Assembly: GCF_001422645.1 (NCBI RefSeq)
Contig: NZ_LMLR01000001.1
Location: 728,244-792,243 of the forward strand
Direction of reading: 5' to 3'
Source: Arthrobacter sp. Leaf69
GTDB taxonomy: Bacteria > Actinomycetota > Actinomycetes > Actinomycetales > Micrococcaceae
DNA length: 64,000 nucleotides
Shown: positions 17,554 to 25,861 of the stretch, piece by piece
How the letters are laid out: each line of letters starts with the position of its first letter
Numbering within the stretch: position 1 is the stretch's first letter
Notes under the pieces: model-generated
Seen by the model: the letters and a program-made list of their open reading frames with translations, nothing else
The model's database searches: none
Told to the model about the DNA's origin: nothing
Translations under genes and position numbers: made by a program

Positions 17554-20253
17554 CTAGGGCAACGCGCCCACCTGCGTTGCAGGCCAGTAGCCGCTGTTGC
17601 GCCCGGGCGCCCCGGCATAGAACCACAGGCTTCCGTTCCGATTCACAGCTGCCAGGTCCGGGGTCCCGTCGGCGTTGAGCCGGCCCGCCCCCAGCAGGAT
17701 GGAGTAAGCATTCCACCCGGAGGTGCCGATCTTCTGCCCGGGGCGGTAGCCGGGGCTGGTGCCCGAGACCTTCCCGGTTCCGGCATAAAACCACAGGGTT
17801 CCATCGGGACGTATGCCGGCGAGATCGTTGATGCCGTCTCCGTCAAGGTCCTCGACGCCGGCGACGGAGTGGAAGCTTGACCACCCGGATCCGACCTTGA
17901 CGGCGGGGGAGTACCCCTCATCTGTTGCGGACACCTTCCCGGTGCCGTGGTAGAACCAGAGCGTGCCGTCCGGGCGGATACCGGCCAGGTCGTTCTTGCC
18001 GTCCTTGTCAAAGTCACGGGTTGCGACGAGCTTGCTGTACACATTCCAACCCGTGCCCACCTTCCGGCCGGGGGAATAGCCCTCACGGCCGGCGGACAGA
18101 TCCCCGGTGCCCGCGTAGAACCAGAGACTTCCGTCGGGCCTGACGGCGAGGAGATCACTTTTCCCGTCGCCGTTGATGTCGCCAGTGCCGACGAGCTTGG
18201 TGTAGGCGTTCCAGCCGGTCCCGATCTGGCGGCCGGCGGCATATCCGTTGGTCCCGGTTGAGGCGTAGAACCAGAGAGCGCCGTTCTTGGCTACCGCCAG
18301 GAGATCAGGCCGCTTGTCACCGTTGAAGTCCTGAACGGACTCCACGATGGGGAAGTTGTTCCAGCTGGACGTGCCGATGTTGACGGCCGGTTTGTACCCC
18401 GCTTCATTCATGCCGGTTCCCGCGTAGAAAAGCAGCGCGTTGTCACGACGGCGGGTCAGCAGGTCCGCCTTGCCGTCGCCGTTGCCGTCGCCGGCTCCCA
18501 GCACGTCCAGGAAATTGTTCCAGCCGGAGGTACCGATCCGGGTGCCCGGGGCGTAGCCCGGGTTCGTCGCTGAGACAGCGCCTGTTCCGTCGTAGAACCA
18601 CAGGCTGCCGTCGGTTTTCGTGGCGAGCAGATCGTTGGTCGGTTTGCCGCCGAAGTTCCGGACGCCGACGATACTGATGTACGCATCCCAGCCCGACGAG
18701 CCGATCTTTAGTTCCGGAGCGTAGCCGCTCTGCGTCGATGACACGGCCCGTGTGCCGGCGAAGAACCACAGCGTCCCGTCCTTCTTGGAAGCGACAAGGT
18801 CGTTCCTGCCGTCGCCGTTGAAGTCCCTGACGCCCGCGACCTGGCTGAAGGCGCTCCAGTTGGTCGTGCCCATCTTGATGGCCGAAGCATAGCCCTGGCT
18901 TCCGGCACCAACCGTCCCTGTTCCCGCATAGAACCACATGGAACCGTCCGGTTTGATGGCGGTGAAATCGTTCCTGCCGTCGCCGTTGAAGTCTCCGACG
19001 CCGACGATGCGGGAGTAGATTCTCCAGCCTGAGCCGATGCGGACGGGGCTCGTGAATCCGCCCTGGCCGTTGCCGGGGTAGAACCAGAGCGTGCCGTCAG
19101 CGGCAATGCTCAGCAGATCGTTGCGTCCGTCGCCGTTGAAATCATCCACCGGGGTGTTCAGGCTGGCGCCGGAATTATCGGCGAAGCGCCGCAGCCCTTC
19201 GTAGTCGCCGTTCCAGACGTTGGAGTCGCCGGCGAACGGGCCGGACTCGCTGTACTGCCAGAGGGAGTAGGCGCTCCAGCTTGAGGGCAGCGGGCCGGCG
19301 TAGTTGCTGGCCGAACTCGGCCAATACGCGGTCCAGAGGGGGTAGTCGCCGAAACCCGCGGCATCGCCCACGCATTGCTTCCACCAGTTGGTGTTGGTGT
19401 AAATCACCGGGAGCCGTCCGGTCAGCGCCTTCATGGTGTTTCCGAAGTCACGCACCCAGCTCGTCAGCTGGCTGGCAGACCGGTCGTAGCAGCTGTTGCC
19501 CTGGTAGAACCCGTCGATCGTTTGCCCGGCGTACGGGTTGGCCTCGAAGTCGAGCACCGGTGGGAGCGTATAGCCGTCCGCGCTCCAGCCCCCTCCGTTC
19601 TGGACGAAGATCCTGGCCTGATCAGCTCCCGACGAGGCCAGCGGGTTGGCGAAGTGGTAGGCGCCCCGGATCATGCCCACCTGGCGGGCACCTTTGTACT
19701 GGGCAGCAAAAGTGGCGCTCGTGTAGTAGTTGCCTTCCGTGGCCTTCACGTAGGCGAAGCGTGCGCCCAGTTTCCACTGTGTCTGCCAGTTGACGTCCGC
19801 CTGCCACTTGCTGACGTCCAGGCCTTTGACGCCAAAAGTGGGTGACCAGGTCCCCTCGGTCGCCGGCGCTGACTCGGCCTGCGCGGCGCGCGCGTCCTTG
19901 AGGCTTTGGCCCATCTCGGCGCCAGCAGGTCCGGCCGCCGCTGCCATGGCATCCCGGTAGCTTGTGGTGGTTGGCGCGGGCGCCGGGGCCGCTTCGGTCG
20001 TGGCGGCCGGCGGGGTCGCCGTCGGAGAAGGAACCGCCGACGCCGTCGTGGCCGGAACCGACGTCGTCGTCGCCGTCGGAGCGGGTGCCGACGTCGGCGC
20101 TGCGCTGCCTGCTGAGGGCGACGGCGTGGGGGTCGGCGCGGTGGCGACCGCCGGCGCCGGAAGGCCCACCACGGAAACGGTGGCCACAACCAGGGCTGCC
20201 AGGGATGTGACCAGCGACGTGCGTCGTTTTGCCAGGGTCGGGTTCGGCTTCAT
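17554..20253 (-). CDS. secreted GH25 muramidase with FG-GAP repeats
   Basis: An 899-residue exported protein. Residues 1-37 are a signal peptide (basic start, hydrophobic SLAALVVATVSVVGLPAP, then AVA). A Pro/Ala/Thr-rich linker spans about 38-98. The GH25 lysozyme domain begins at GLDVSKWQADVNW (144) and keeps YVKATEGNYY and the acidic DFEANPY, which carry catalytic Asp/Glu residues in this family; it cleaves the MurNAc-GlcNAc bond of peptidoglycan. The rest is about ten FG-GAP/VCBS-like repeats with DxNxDG calcium loops and WFYAGTG-type strands. I chose ATG 20253 because of an SD (GGAGAG) 8 nt upstream. It converges on a glycosyltransferase gene and diverges from galE. It is likely a cell-wall remodelling or self-lysis enzyme held at the surface by the repeats. 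Confidence 0.93.
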   Translation of the reverse strand: MKPNPTLAKRRTSLVTSLAALVVATVSVVGLPAPAVATAPTPTPSPSAGSAAPTSAPAPTATTTSVPATTASAVPSPTATPPAATTEAAPAPAPTTTSYRDAMAAAAGPAGAEMGQSLKDARAAQAESAPATEGTWSPTFGVKGLDVSKWQADVNWQTQWKLGARFAYVKATEGNYYTSATFAAQYKGARQVGMIRGAYHFANPLASSGADQARIFVQNGGGWSADGYTLPPVLDFEANPYAGQTIDGFYQGNSCYDRSASQLTSWVRDFGNTMKALTGRLPVIYTNTNWWKQCVGDAAGFGDYPLWTAYWPSSASNYAGPLPSSWSAYSLWQYSESGPFAGDSNVWNGDYEGLRRFADNSGASLNTPVDDFNGDGRNDLLSIAADGTLWFYPGNGQGGFTSPVRIGSGWRIYSRIVGVGDFNGDGRNDFTAIKPDGSMWFYAGTGTVGAGSQGYASAIKMGTTNWSAFSQVAGVRDFNGDGRNDLVASKKDGTLWFFAGTRAVSSTQSGYAPELKIGSSGWDAYISIVGVRNFGGKPTNDLLATKTDGSLWFYDGTGAVSATNPGYAPGTRIGTSGWNNFLDVLGAGDGNGDGKADLLTRRRDNALLFYAGTGMNEAGYKPAVNIGTSSWNNFPIVESVQDFNGDKRPDLLAVAKNGALWFYASTGTNGYAAGRQIGTGWNAYTKLVGTGDINGDGKSDLLAVRPDGSLWFYAGTGDLSAGREGYSPGRKVGTGWNVYSKLVATRDFDKDGKNDLAGIRPDGTLWFYHGTGKVSATDEGYSPAVKVGSGWSSFHSVAGVEDLDGDGINDLAGIRPDGTLWFYAGTGKVSGTSPGYRPGQKIGTSGWNAYSILLGAGRLNADGTPDLAAVNRNGSLWFYAGAPGRNSGYWPATQVGALP
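17560..19150 (-). repeat. about ten tandem FG-GAP repeat units in the GH25 gene
   Basis: Each unit is about 50-55 codons and contains a DFNGDGRNDL-like calcium-binding loop, a DGTLWFYAGTG-like strand pair and an IGSGW-like turn. I counted ten WFY-type strands; unit 4 (NFGGKPTNDLL) and unit 5 (GDGNGDGKADLL) have drifted. Such repeats build a beta-propeller-like binding module. The DNA units are similar enough that unequal recombination could change their number. Confidence 0.85.
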
Positions 20254-20472
20254 GTGTCTCTCCGGAGCAACGACGCGCTCCGGAAAACACGTCATCTAGT
20301 TCACGATGACCGGTGGTCCGCTCAGCGGACACCGAAAAGTCAATATCGGTGGGTCTTGACGCGGCCACGGTAGCACCGGCATGTCAGTGAGGCCAGAGTT
20401 GCCAGTGTTAACTGTGTGACTTGTAATCATTCCGTTGTGCGCCCGCCGCGCCGCGACCACGGCGAAGCAACT

Positions 20473-20478
20473 TAGACT
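20473..20478 (+). promoter_or_regulatory. -10 box for galE, likely leaderless
   Basis: TAGACT lies 7 nt before the galE ATG. With the usual 6-8 nt from -10 to +1, transcription would begin at or next to the A of ATG. There is no SD and no clear -35 hexamer. The rest of the 232-nt divergent region (20254-20485) must also drive the GH25 gene; I see no other convincing box there. Confidence 0.5.
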
Positions 20479-20485
20479 GGAACCC

Positions 20486-21529
20486 ATGAAGGTATTGGTT
20501 ACCGGCGGCGCCGGCTACATCGGATCCCACACGGCGCTTTGTCTCCTCGAGGAGGGGCACGACGTTGTAGTCCTCGACAACTTGATGAACTCCAACCAGG
20601 AATCCCTTCGCCGGGTGGAGGAGCTCACGGGCAAGAAAGTGGACTTCCGCGAGGTCGATTTGCTCGACGCCGCGGGTGTCGACGCGGTCTTCGCCGAGGG
20701 AGGCTTCGATGCCGTGATCCACTTCGCCGGGCTGAAGGCCGTCGGGGAATCGGTGGAGAAACCGCTCTGGTACTACCAGAACAACGTGGTGGGAACTTTG
20801 AACCTGCTGCACAGCATGGACGCGGCGGGCGTCCGCCGTCTGGTCTTCAGCTCCTCGGCCACCGTCTACGGCGCCTCGGAGGAAGTGCCGCTCATCGAGA
20901 AGGCCCCCCTGGACGCCACCAACCCGTACGGCCGCACCAAGGAACAGATCGAGGACATCCTTACCGATGTGGGTGCCGCAGACCCGCGCTGGAGCATCGC
21001 GCTGCTGCGCTACTTCAACCCGGTGGGAGCGCACGAGTCCGGCCTGATCGGCGAGGACCCCCGCGGCATCCCCAACAACCTGCTGCCTTTCGTGGCCCAG
21101 GTGGCCGTGGGGCGCCGCGAGAAGGTCATGGTGTTCGGCAATGACTACCCGACGCCGGACGGCACCGGGGTGCGCGACTACATCCACGTGATGGACCTGG
21201 CCGCCGGGCATCTGGCCGCGCTGGGCTATTTGCGCGACAAAGCCGGGGTGTTCCGCTGGAACCTCGGCACCGGCCGCGGCTCCTCCGTACTTGAGGTCAT
21301 CGAGGCGTTCGGCAAGGCCGCCGGCCACGCCGTGCCCTACGAATTTGCCCCGCGCCGGCCCGGCGACGCGGCCGTCAGCTACGCCGATCCGTCGGCTGCG
21401 CTCGCCGACCTGGGCTGGTCCGCGCACCGGAGCCTGGCGCAGATGTGCGAGGACCACTGGCGCTGGCAGAGCAGCAACCCGCAGGGCTACGCCACTGTTC
21501 CCGAAACTGCCGGGGTAATGGCGAAGTAG
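20486..21529 (+). CDS. galE: UDP-glucose 4-epimerase
   Basis: A 347-residue short-chain dehydrogenase-type epimerase of normal length for GalE. It interconverts UDP-glucose and UDP-galactose with bound NAD. Motifs are VTGGAGYIGSHT (NAD-binding GxxGxxG), VIHFAGLKAVGES, SSSATVYG (catalytic Ser/Thr), the catalytic pair in NPYGRTKEQIE (YxxxK), and LLRYFNPVGAHESG. The start ATG at 20486 gives the first strand directly; the longer frame would add 17 residues. It sits beside the polysaccharide cluster and probably feeds it with UDP-Gal as well as serving galactose metabolism. Confidence 0.96.
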   Translation: MKVLVTGGAGYIGSHTALCLLEEGHDVVVLDNLMNSNQESLRRVEELTGKKVDFREVDLLDAAGVDAVFAEGGFDAVIHFAGLKAVGESVEKPLWYYQNNVVGTLNLLHSMDAAGVRRLVFSSSATVYGASEEVPLIEKAPLDATNPYGRTKEQIEDILTDVGAADPRWSIALLRYFNPVGAHESGLIGEDPRGIPNNLLPFVAQVAVGRREKVMVFGNDYPTPDGTGVRDYIHVMDLAAGHLAALGYLRDKAGVFRWNLGTGRGSSVLEVIEAFGKAAGHAVPYEFAPRRPGDAAVSYADPSAALADLGWSAHRSLAQMCEDHWRWQSSNPQGYATVPETAGVMAK

Positions 21530-21535
21530 CGCTCC

Positions 21536-21573
21536 GGGCAGCGGCGTCCGCCGCCCGGCCGGCGCCGCTGCCC
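21536..21573 (+). terminator. GC-rich hairpin after galE
   Basis: An 11-bp perfect stem (21536-21546 with 21563-21573) and a 16-nt GC-rich loop begin 7 nt after the galE stop. There is no T-run, so it may be a weak or factor-assisted terminator. Confidence 0.5.
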
Positions 21574-21604
21574 GCGGCTTATCCACATACGGCGACGGGC
21601 ACCC

Positions 21605-21633
21605 TTGCCCGCGCGCCCCGGCTCCTCTAGCTT
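21605..21633 (+). promoter_or_regulatory. promoter of the tad operon
   Basis: TTGCCC (21605-21610) and TAGCTT (21628-21633) are separated by 17 nt, the standard spacing for the housekeeping sigma factor. It lies about 50 nt before the proposed start of the ATPase gene and is the only good candidate in the 156-nt gap after galE. Confidence 0.5.
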
Positions 21634-21685
21634 TAACCCAATTGCAGCGCCCAGGGACAGGGCGGCAGTCATATTGGGGGCCATC

Positions 21686-22909
21686 GTGGAGGCTGTGCGC
21701 ATTGTCGAGGACGAAGTCCGCGAGTTGATTCGCCGGCGCGGCCTCGACCCCTCGAGGCAGGCCGGTGAAGTCCGGCGCCTCGTCGAAGCAGCGGTCATGG
21801 ACTATGACGAGCGGGCCCTGCTGGCGCCTCTCCCGCCCATCGGTCCGCTGGAGACCGCCCGGAGATTCGTCTTCGATGCCGTGGCCGGATTCGGCGCCCT
21901 GCAACCGCTCCTCGACGACCCCGCCATCGAGGAAATCTGGCTCAACGCTCCCAACGAGGTCTACGTAGCCCGTAACGGTGAATCTGAGCTGACGTCGGTC
22001 TCGTTCACGGACCAACAGGTCCGGGACCTCGTGGAACGGATGCTCAAGAGTTCGGGGCGCCGCCTCGATATGTCGTCCCCGTTCGTGGATGCGGCGCTGC
22101 CCGACGGTTCCCGCCTCCATGTGGTGATCCCGGATGTCACGCGGCGTCACTGGGCCATCAACATCCGCAAGTTTGTCGTGCGGGCGAGCCGGCTCGAACA
22201 TCTCGTGGAGCTGGGCACGCTGACGTCCCAGGCTGCCCGGTTCCTCGGCGCCGCCGTGGCCAGCGGCCTGAACATCCTGGTCTCCGGCGCGACCCAGGCC
22301 GGCAAAACCACCATGCTCAACTGCCTGGCCGCAAGCATCGGAACCCGCGAGCGCGTCATCACCGTCGAGGAGATCTTCGAGCTGCAGTTTCCGCTGCGGG
22401 ACGTGGTGGGACTGCAGTGCCGGCAGCCAAATCTGGAAGGCGAAGGCGAAATTCCCATGCGCCGCCTGGTCAAGGAAGCACTGCGCATGCGCCCCGACCG
22501 GCTGGTGGTGGGCGAGGTCCGGGAAGCTGAGAGCCTGGACATGTTGATCGCTTTGAATTCGGGCCTGCCGGGGATGTGCACGGTCCACGCGAATTCGGCC
22601 CACGACGCCGTCACGAAGATCTGCACCCTCCCCTTGCTTGCGGGCGAAAACATTTCCAGCGCCTTCGTGGTGGCGACGGTTGCTTCCTGCATCGATCTCG
22701 TGGTCCACTGCGCCCGGCAGGCCAACGGACGCCGGGAGGTGACGGAGATCCTGTCGTTGGGCCGACGGGTGGAAAACGGCATCATCGAGTCGTCCATGGT
22801 CTTCGCCCTGGCAGACGGACAGCTGCAACCCAAGGCCAACTCGATGCCGTCGGCGGAAAAGTTCGCCCGTTCGGGCTACGACGTCGCGCGCCTGCTGGAG
22901 CCGCGCTGA
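21686..22909 (+). CDS. tadA: Tad pilus assembly ATPase (CpaF/TadA)
   Basis: A 407-residue secretion ATPase of the type II/IV family that powers Flp-pilus assembly as a cytosolic hexamer. An N-terminal helical domain is followed by IEEIWLNAPNEVYVARNGE and the ATPase core: Walker A GATQAGKTT near residue 205, the acidic VEEIFELQF (Asp-box region), Walker B-like RMRPDRLVVGEVREAE, and GMCTVHANSAHDAV (His box). I start it at GTG 21686, a few nt after a GGGGG stretch; the longer frame from 21605 would overlap the promoter. It overlaps tadB by 1 nt (TGATG). No tadZ/cpaE-type gene precedes it. Confidence 0.92.
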   Translation: MEAVRIVEDEVRELIRRRGLDPSRQAGEVRRLVEAAVMDYDERALLAPLPPIGPLETARRFVFDAVAGFGALQPLLDDPAIEEIWLNAPNEVYVARNGESELTSVSFTDQQVRDLVERMLKSSGRRLDMSSPFVDAALPDGSRLHVVIPDVTRRHWAINIRKFVVRASRLEHLVELGTLTSQAARFLGAAVASGLNILVSGATQAGKTTMLNCLAASIGTRERVITVEEIFELQFPLRDVVGLQCRQPNLEGEGEIPMRRLVKEALRMRPDRLVVGEVREAESLDMLIALNSGLPGMCTVHANSAHDAVTKICTLPLLAGENISSAFVVATVASCIDLVVHCARQANGRREVTEILSLGRRVENGIIESSMVFALADGQLQPKANSMPSAEKFARSGYDVARLLEPR

Positions 22910-23763
22910 TGGCGGCGATGCTCGGCATGCTCGCCGGCGCGGGCCTCCTGCTGATCTGGTGGTCCGCGTGGGAACGGCCCGGGAAGTTCCGGTCTGCCCC
23001 GCGGCGGAGCCGTCTCGAGGACCTGCTGCGGACCGCGGGAATCGAAAAGGTCAGCGGCCCCGGCCTGCTGGCGAGCTGCGTCGGCGTCGGCGTGTTCACC
23101 ACGCTGGTGTTTTTCGCCGTGACCAAGTCGTGGCCCATCGCGGGCTGTTTTGGACTGTTTGGGGGCTGGCTGCCCATGGCCATCGTGAAATGGCGGGCGC
23201 GGAAGCGCGCCGCAGTGCTGCGCCAACTCTGGCCCGACGTCGTCGATCACCTGCGGTCGGCCATCAGGGCCGGTCTTTCGCTGCCGGAAGCCCTCATCCA
23301 GTTGGGCGACAAGGGTCCGGAGGAACTCCGCCACGTGTTCCGCCATTTTGGTTCAGACTACCGTTCGGGAGGGCAGTTCGATCCCTCACTCACGAGGCTG
23401 AAGGACCGTCTGGCGGATCCCGTGGCCGACCGGATCGTCGAGGCGCTCCGGCTGACCAGGGAAGTGGGCGGCTCGGATCTCGGCCGGCTGTTGGGCACCC
23501 TGGCGGAATTCCTCCGGGAGAGTGCACGCACCAGAAGCGAACTGGAAGCCCGGCAGTCCTGGACCGTCAACGCCGCCCGGCTCGCGGTCGCCGCACCCTG
23601 GATCGTCCTGGTGCTCCTGGCAAGCCGGCCCGAAGCAGTGGCCGCCTACAATACCCCGGTCGGCACCGCCGTCCTGCTGGGCGGCCTGTCGGTCTCCCTG
23701 ATCTCCTATGCCGTCATGCTGCGCATCGGGGCGTTGCCGGAAGACGAGAGGGTGCTCCGGTGA
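22909..23763 (+). CDS. tadB: Tad pilus inner-membrane platform protein TadB
   Basis: A 284-residue type II secretion F-domain protein. An N-terminal helix (MLGMLAGAGLLLIWW) is followed by a pair of helices near residues 60-100, the cytosolic T2SSF domain (residues about 110-230) with DHLRSAIRAGLSLPEALIQLG, and C-terminal helices (LAVAAPWIVLVLL, AVLLGGLSVSLISYAVML). With TadC it forms the membrane platform on which the ATPase acts. Start chosen at ATG 22909, overlapping the upstream stop; its own stop overlaps the next GTG (GTGA). Confidence 0.88.
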   Translation: MAAMLGMLAGAGLLLIWWSAWERPGKFRSAPRRSRLEDLLRTAGIEKVSGPGLLASCVGVGVFTTLVFFAVTKSWPIAGCFGLFGGWLPMAIVKWRARKRAAVLRQLWPDVVDHLRSAIRAGLSLPEALIQLGDKGPEELRHVFRHFGSDYRSGGQFDPSLTRLKDRLADPVADRIVEALRLTREVGGSDLGRLLGTLAEFLRESARTRSELEARQSWTVNAARLAVAAPWIVLVLLASRPEAVAAYNTPVGTAVLLGGLSVSLISYAVMLRIGALPEDERVLR

Positions 23764-24701
23764 CCGCGCTCATGGCCGCCGCAGTGGCCTGTGGAGTAAT
23801 CCTTGGCAGCGGTGTTTGGTTGTTGCTGGTCAGGCTGCCGTTTATGCGGCCGACCACGTTTGTTGACCGCATCGCGCCGCAGTTGAAGTCGCACAACCTG
23901 GAATCACGGCTCCTGCGCACGGTGCCGGGAAACATCACGCCGTTCGGACCCCTGGAACGGATCCTGCGGCCGGTCATCGGCGATGCCGTGACGTGGCTGG
24001 GGAGGTTGAACCCCGGATCCACGGCCTTGAGCCGCCGGCTGGCAAGGGCCGGAACCGACAAGTCGCCTGCCGATTTCCGGGCAGAACAGCTCCTGTGGGG
24101 CGCGGGCGGTTTTGTCGCGGCGGTCGGAGCAGTTGTACTTTTCGGTGCAGCCGGACGTTTCAGCCCCCTTCTCGCCGTTGTGCTGGTGCTTGGCAGCGCG
24201 GCCGGCGGCTACATGTTGCGCGATTACCTGCTGGGCGCCCAGGTCCGGAGGCGCGAGGCGCGCATGATGGCGGAGTTTCCCAGCATCGCCGAGCTTATGG
24301 CGCTCGCTGTCAGCGCAGGTGAGAGCGCTACGGGCGCCCTGGACCGGGTGTGCCGCAGCGCCCGGGGTGAGCTGTCCAAAGACTTTACCCGCGTGCTGGC
24401 GGAGACCAGGGCCGGGAAACCGCTCGTGGAAGCGCTGCAGGAGTTCTCGTCACGGACGGAGCTCGGACCCTTGCTCCGCTTCGTGGACGGGCTGATCGTG
24501 GCAGTGGAGCGGGGGACGCCCCTCGCCGATGTGCTGCGGGCCCAGGCCCAGGACGTCCGCGATACGGCAAAGCGCGAGCTCATGGAGTCGGCTGGAAAGA
24601 AGGAAATCGGCATGATGGTGCCCGTCGTCTTCGGCGTCCTGCCGCTGACGGTCGTGTTCGCGGTCTTTCCCGGCCTGGCCGCCATCAGCATGGGGTTGTA
24701 A
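23760..24701 (+). CDS. tadC: Tad pilus inner-membrane platform protein TadC
   Basis: A 313-residue second T2SSF-domain protein. Predicted helices are at the start (LMAAAVACGVILGSGVWLLL), in the middle (WGAGGFVAAVGAVVLF and LLAVVLVLGSAAGGYML) and at the end (MMVPVVFGVLPLTVVFAVF). The soluble domain begins MMAEFPSIAELMALAVSAGES, a hallmark of TadC, and ends with RDTAKRELMESAGKKEI. The GTG start at 23760 overlaps the tadB stop. An 86-nt gap follows, unlike the tight junctions elsewhere in the operon. Confidence 0.88.
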   Translation: MTALMAAAVACGVILGSGVWLLLVRLPFMRPTTFVDRIAPQLKSHNLESRLLRTVPGNITPFGPLERILRPVIGDAVTWLGRLNPGSTALSRRLARAGTDKSPADFRAEQLLWGAGGFVAAVGAVVLFGAAGRFSPLLAVVLVLGSAAGGYMLRDYLLGAQVRRREARMMAEFPSIAELMALAVSAGESATGALDRVCRSARGELSKDFTRVLAETRAGKPLVEALQEFSSRTELGPLLRFVDGLIVAVERGTPLADVLRAQAQDVRDTAKRELMESAGKKEIGMMVPVVFGVLPLTVVFAVFPGLAAISMGL

Positions 24702-24786
24702 GAGCACGGGGTAATAGGGAACGGGAACCGCACGGAAACAGCAGGCAAACCACCGAACCACCGAACCACCGAGAAAAGGGAGAACA

Positions 24787-25035
24787 GTGAAACAGATCCT
24801 GAACCGCATGGCGCTGGTGCTCTGCACTATCAACCTCGTGCCCGGGCAGGCCCGGGTGCACGCCGCCACTGGACCACAGTCCGGACGACCCGGCGATCAC
24901 CGCGAGCGGGGCGATGTGCCGGGCTGGGTGATGATCACCCTGATGTCGGCCGTCCTCGTCGCCGCCCTCCTCGCGCTCGCCGGCCCGGCGCCGGAAGGAC
25001 TCTTCAACCAGGCCATGGACAAGGTGGGGCAGTAG
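24787..25035 (+). CDS. small membrane protein, probable Flp-type pilin
   Basis: An 82-residue protein with a charged N-terminal part, then RGDVPGWVMITLMSAVLVAALLALAG, a single hydrophobic helix, and a short C-terminal tail (LFNQAMDKVGQ). Position (between tadC and the TadE-like genes), size and the Gly followed by a hydrophobic helix fit a Flp/TadA-type pilin cut after Gly by a prepilin peptidase. Unlike classical Flp pilins it lacks the Glu at +5 (usually T-x-E-Y); Trp or Val sit there instead. A strong SD (AAAGGGAGAAC) before the GTG fits a highly made subunit. A structural role is inferred. Confidence 0.65.
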   Translation: MKQILNRMALVLCTINLVPGQARVHAATGPQSGRPGDHRERGDVPGWVMITLMSAVLVAALLALAGPAPEGLFNQAMDKVGQ

Positions 25036-25038
25036 CAC

Positions 25039-25437
25039 GTGCGGCGGCCCGCCGCCTGCCGGGGCCATACGGACGAACGGGGTTCGGCGGTGGTGGACTT
25101 CGTCCTTGTGGGCGGACTGCTGACGCTGTTCTTCCTTGCCATCGTCCAGCTCACCCTGGTGCTCCATGTTCGGAACACCCTGATCGACGCCGCGGCCTCG
25201 GGCGCCAGATACGGCACCCTCGCGGACCGCGGCGCCGGGGATGCCAGGGACCGGACCGCGCAGCTGATCGGGGTGGCGCTCAACCCTGAGTTCGCCACGG
25301 ACGTGACCACGGGCGAAGTCACATACCAAGGAATCCGGACCCTGGAGGTCACAGTCCGCGCGCCGTTGCCCGTCATCGGGCTGATCGGTCCCCGCGCCGT
25401 CCTGGAGGTGAAGGGGCATGCGGCCATCCAGCCCTGA
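25039..25437 (+). CDS. TadE-like pseudopilin
   Basis: A 132-residue protein whose N terminus, ERGSAVVDFVLVGGLLTLFFLAIVQLTLVLHVRN, is the TadE pattern: a charged leader, Gly-Ser, an acidic residue five positions on, then a hydrophobic helix. It is probably processed by a prepilin peptidase and forms a minor subunit of the pilus. After the helix comes DAAASGARYGTLADRG, also typical. It starts with GTG 3 nt after the pilin stop. Its 3' end overlaps the next gene by 20 nt. Confidence 0.82.
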   Translation: MRRPAACRGHTDERGSAVVDFVLVGGLLTLFFLAIVQLTLVLHVRNTLIDAAASGARYGTLADRGAGDARDRTAQLIGVALNPEFATDVTTGEVTYQGIRTLEVTVRAPLPVIGLIGPRAVLEVKGHAAIQP

Positions 25438-25861
25438 CGCAACGGACCGGCGGGAGCAAGGGAGCGCGGTCGTCGAATTCACATTCCTGTCCCTCCTGCT
25501 GATGGTGCCGTTGGTCTACTTCATCATCACGATGGGCCAGCTGCAGGGCGGCTCCTTCGCGGTGGTCGGCGCCGCGGACCAGGCTGCAAAGGTGTTCGTT
25601 GCCCAGCCTGACGCCGCCGGCGGGCGGGCCGCCGCCGAGCAGGCCGTTCTCGTGGCGCTCGCCGACCACGGGCACCCCGCGGCGAATGCCCGGGTCGAGA
25701 CGAGTTGCGCCCCGGCGGACTGCATGGCTGCCGGCTCGGCGGTCACGGTCACTGTGCACCTGACGGTGCCGTTGCCGTTCGTCCCGTTCAGCGAGGCCCT
25801 CCACTTGAACGCGGGGCAGCTGAGCGCCTCGGCCACGCAACTGGTGGGCCGCTTCCGGTGA
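25418..25861 (+). CDS. TadE-like pseudopilin
   Basis: A 147-residue TadE-family protein. EQGSAVVEFTFLSLLLMVPLVYFIITMGQLQ has the GS-x-V-V-E-F processing motif with a +5 Glu and a membrane helix; the remaining residues (QAAKVFVAQPDAAGGRAAAEQAV) form the soluble part, with two Cys (CAPADC) that could form a disulfide outside the cell. The start lies inside the preceding gene and the end overlaps the next gene by GTGA, so it is firmly inside the operon. Confidence 0.82.
   Translation: MRPSSPDATDRREQGSAVVEFTFLSLLLMVPLVYFIITMGQLQGGSFAVVGAADQAAKVFVAQPDAAGGRAAAEQAVLVALADHGHPAANARVETSCAPADCMAAGSAVTVTVHLTVPLPFVPFSEALHLNAGQLSASATQLVGRFR

Noticed and set aside
17560..19150. CRISPR-like periodic repeats
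   Set aside because: Period of about 155-165 nt, imperfect units and an open frame show protein FG-GAP repeats, not a CRISPR array.
20408..22828. 806-codon minus-strand frame antisense to galE and tadA
   Set aside because: It covers two genes with full family motifs on the other strand and has no recognisable protein features.
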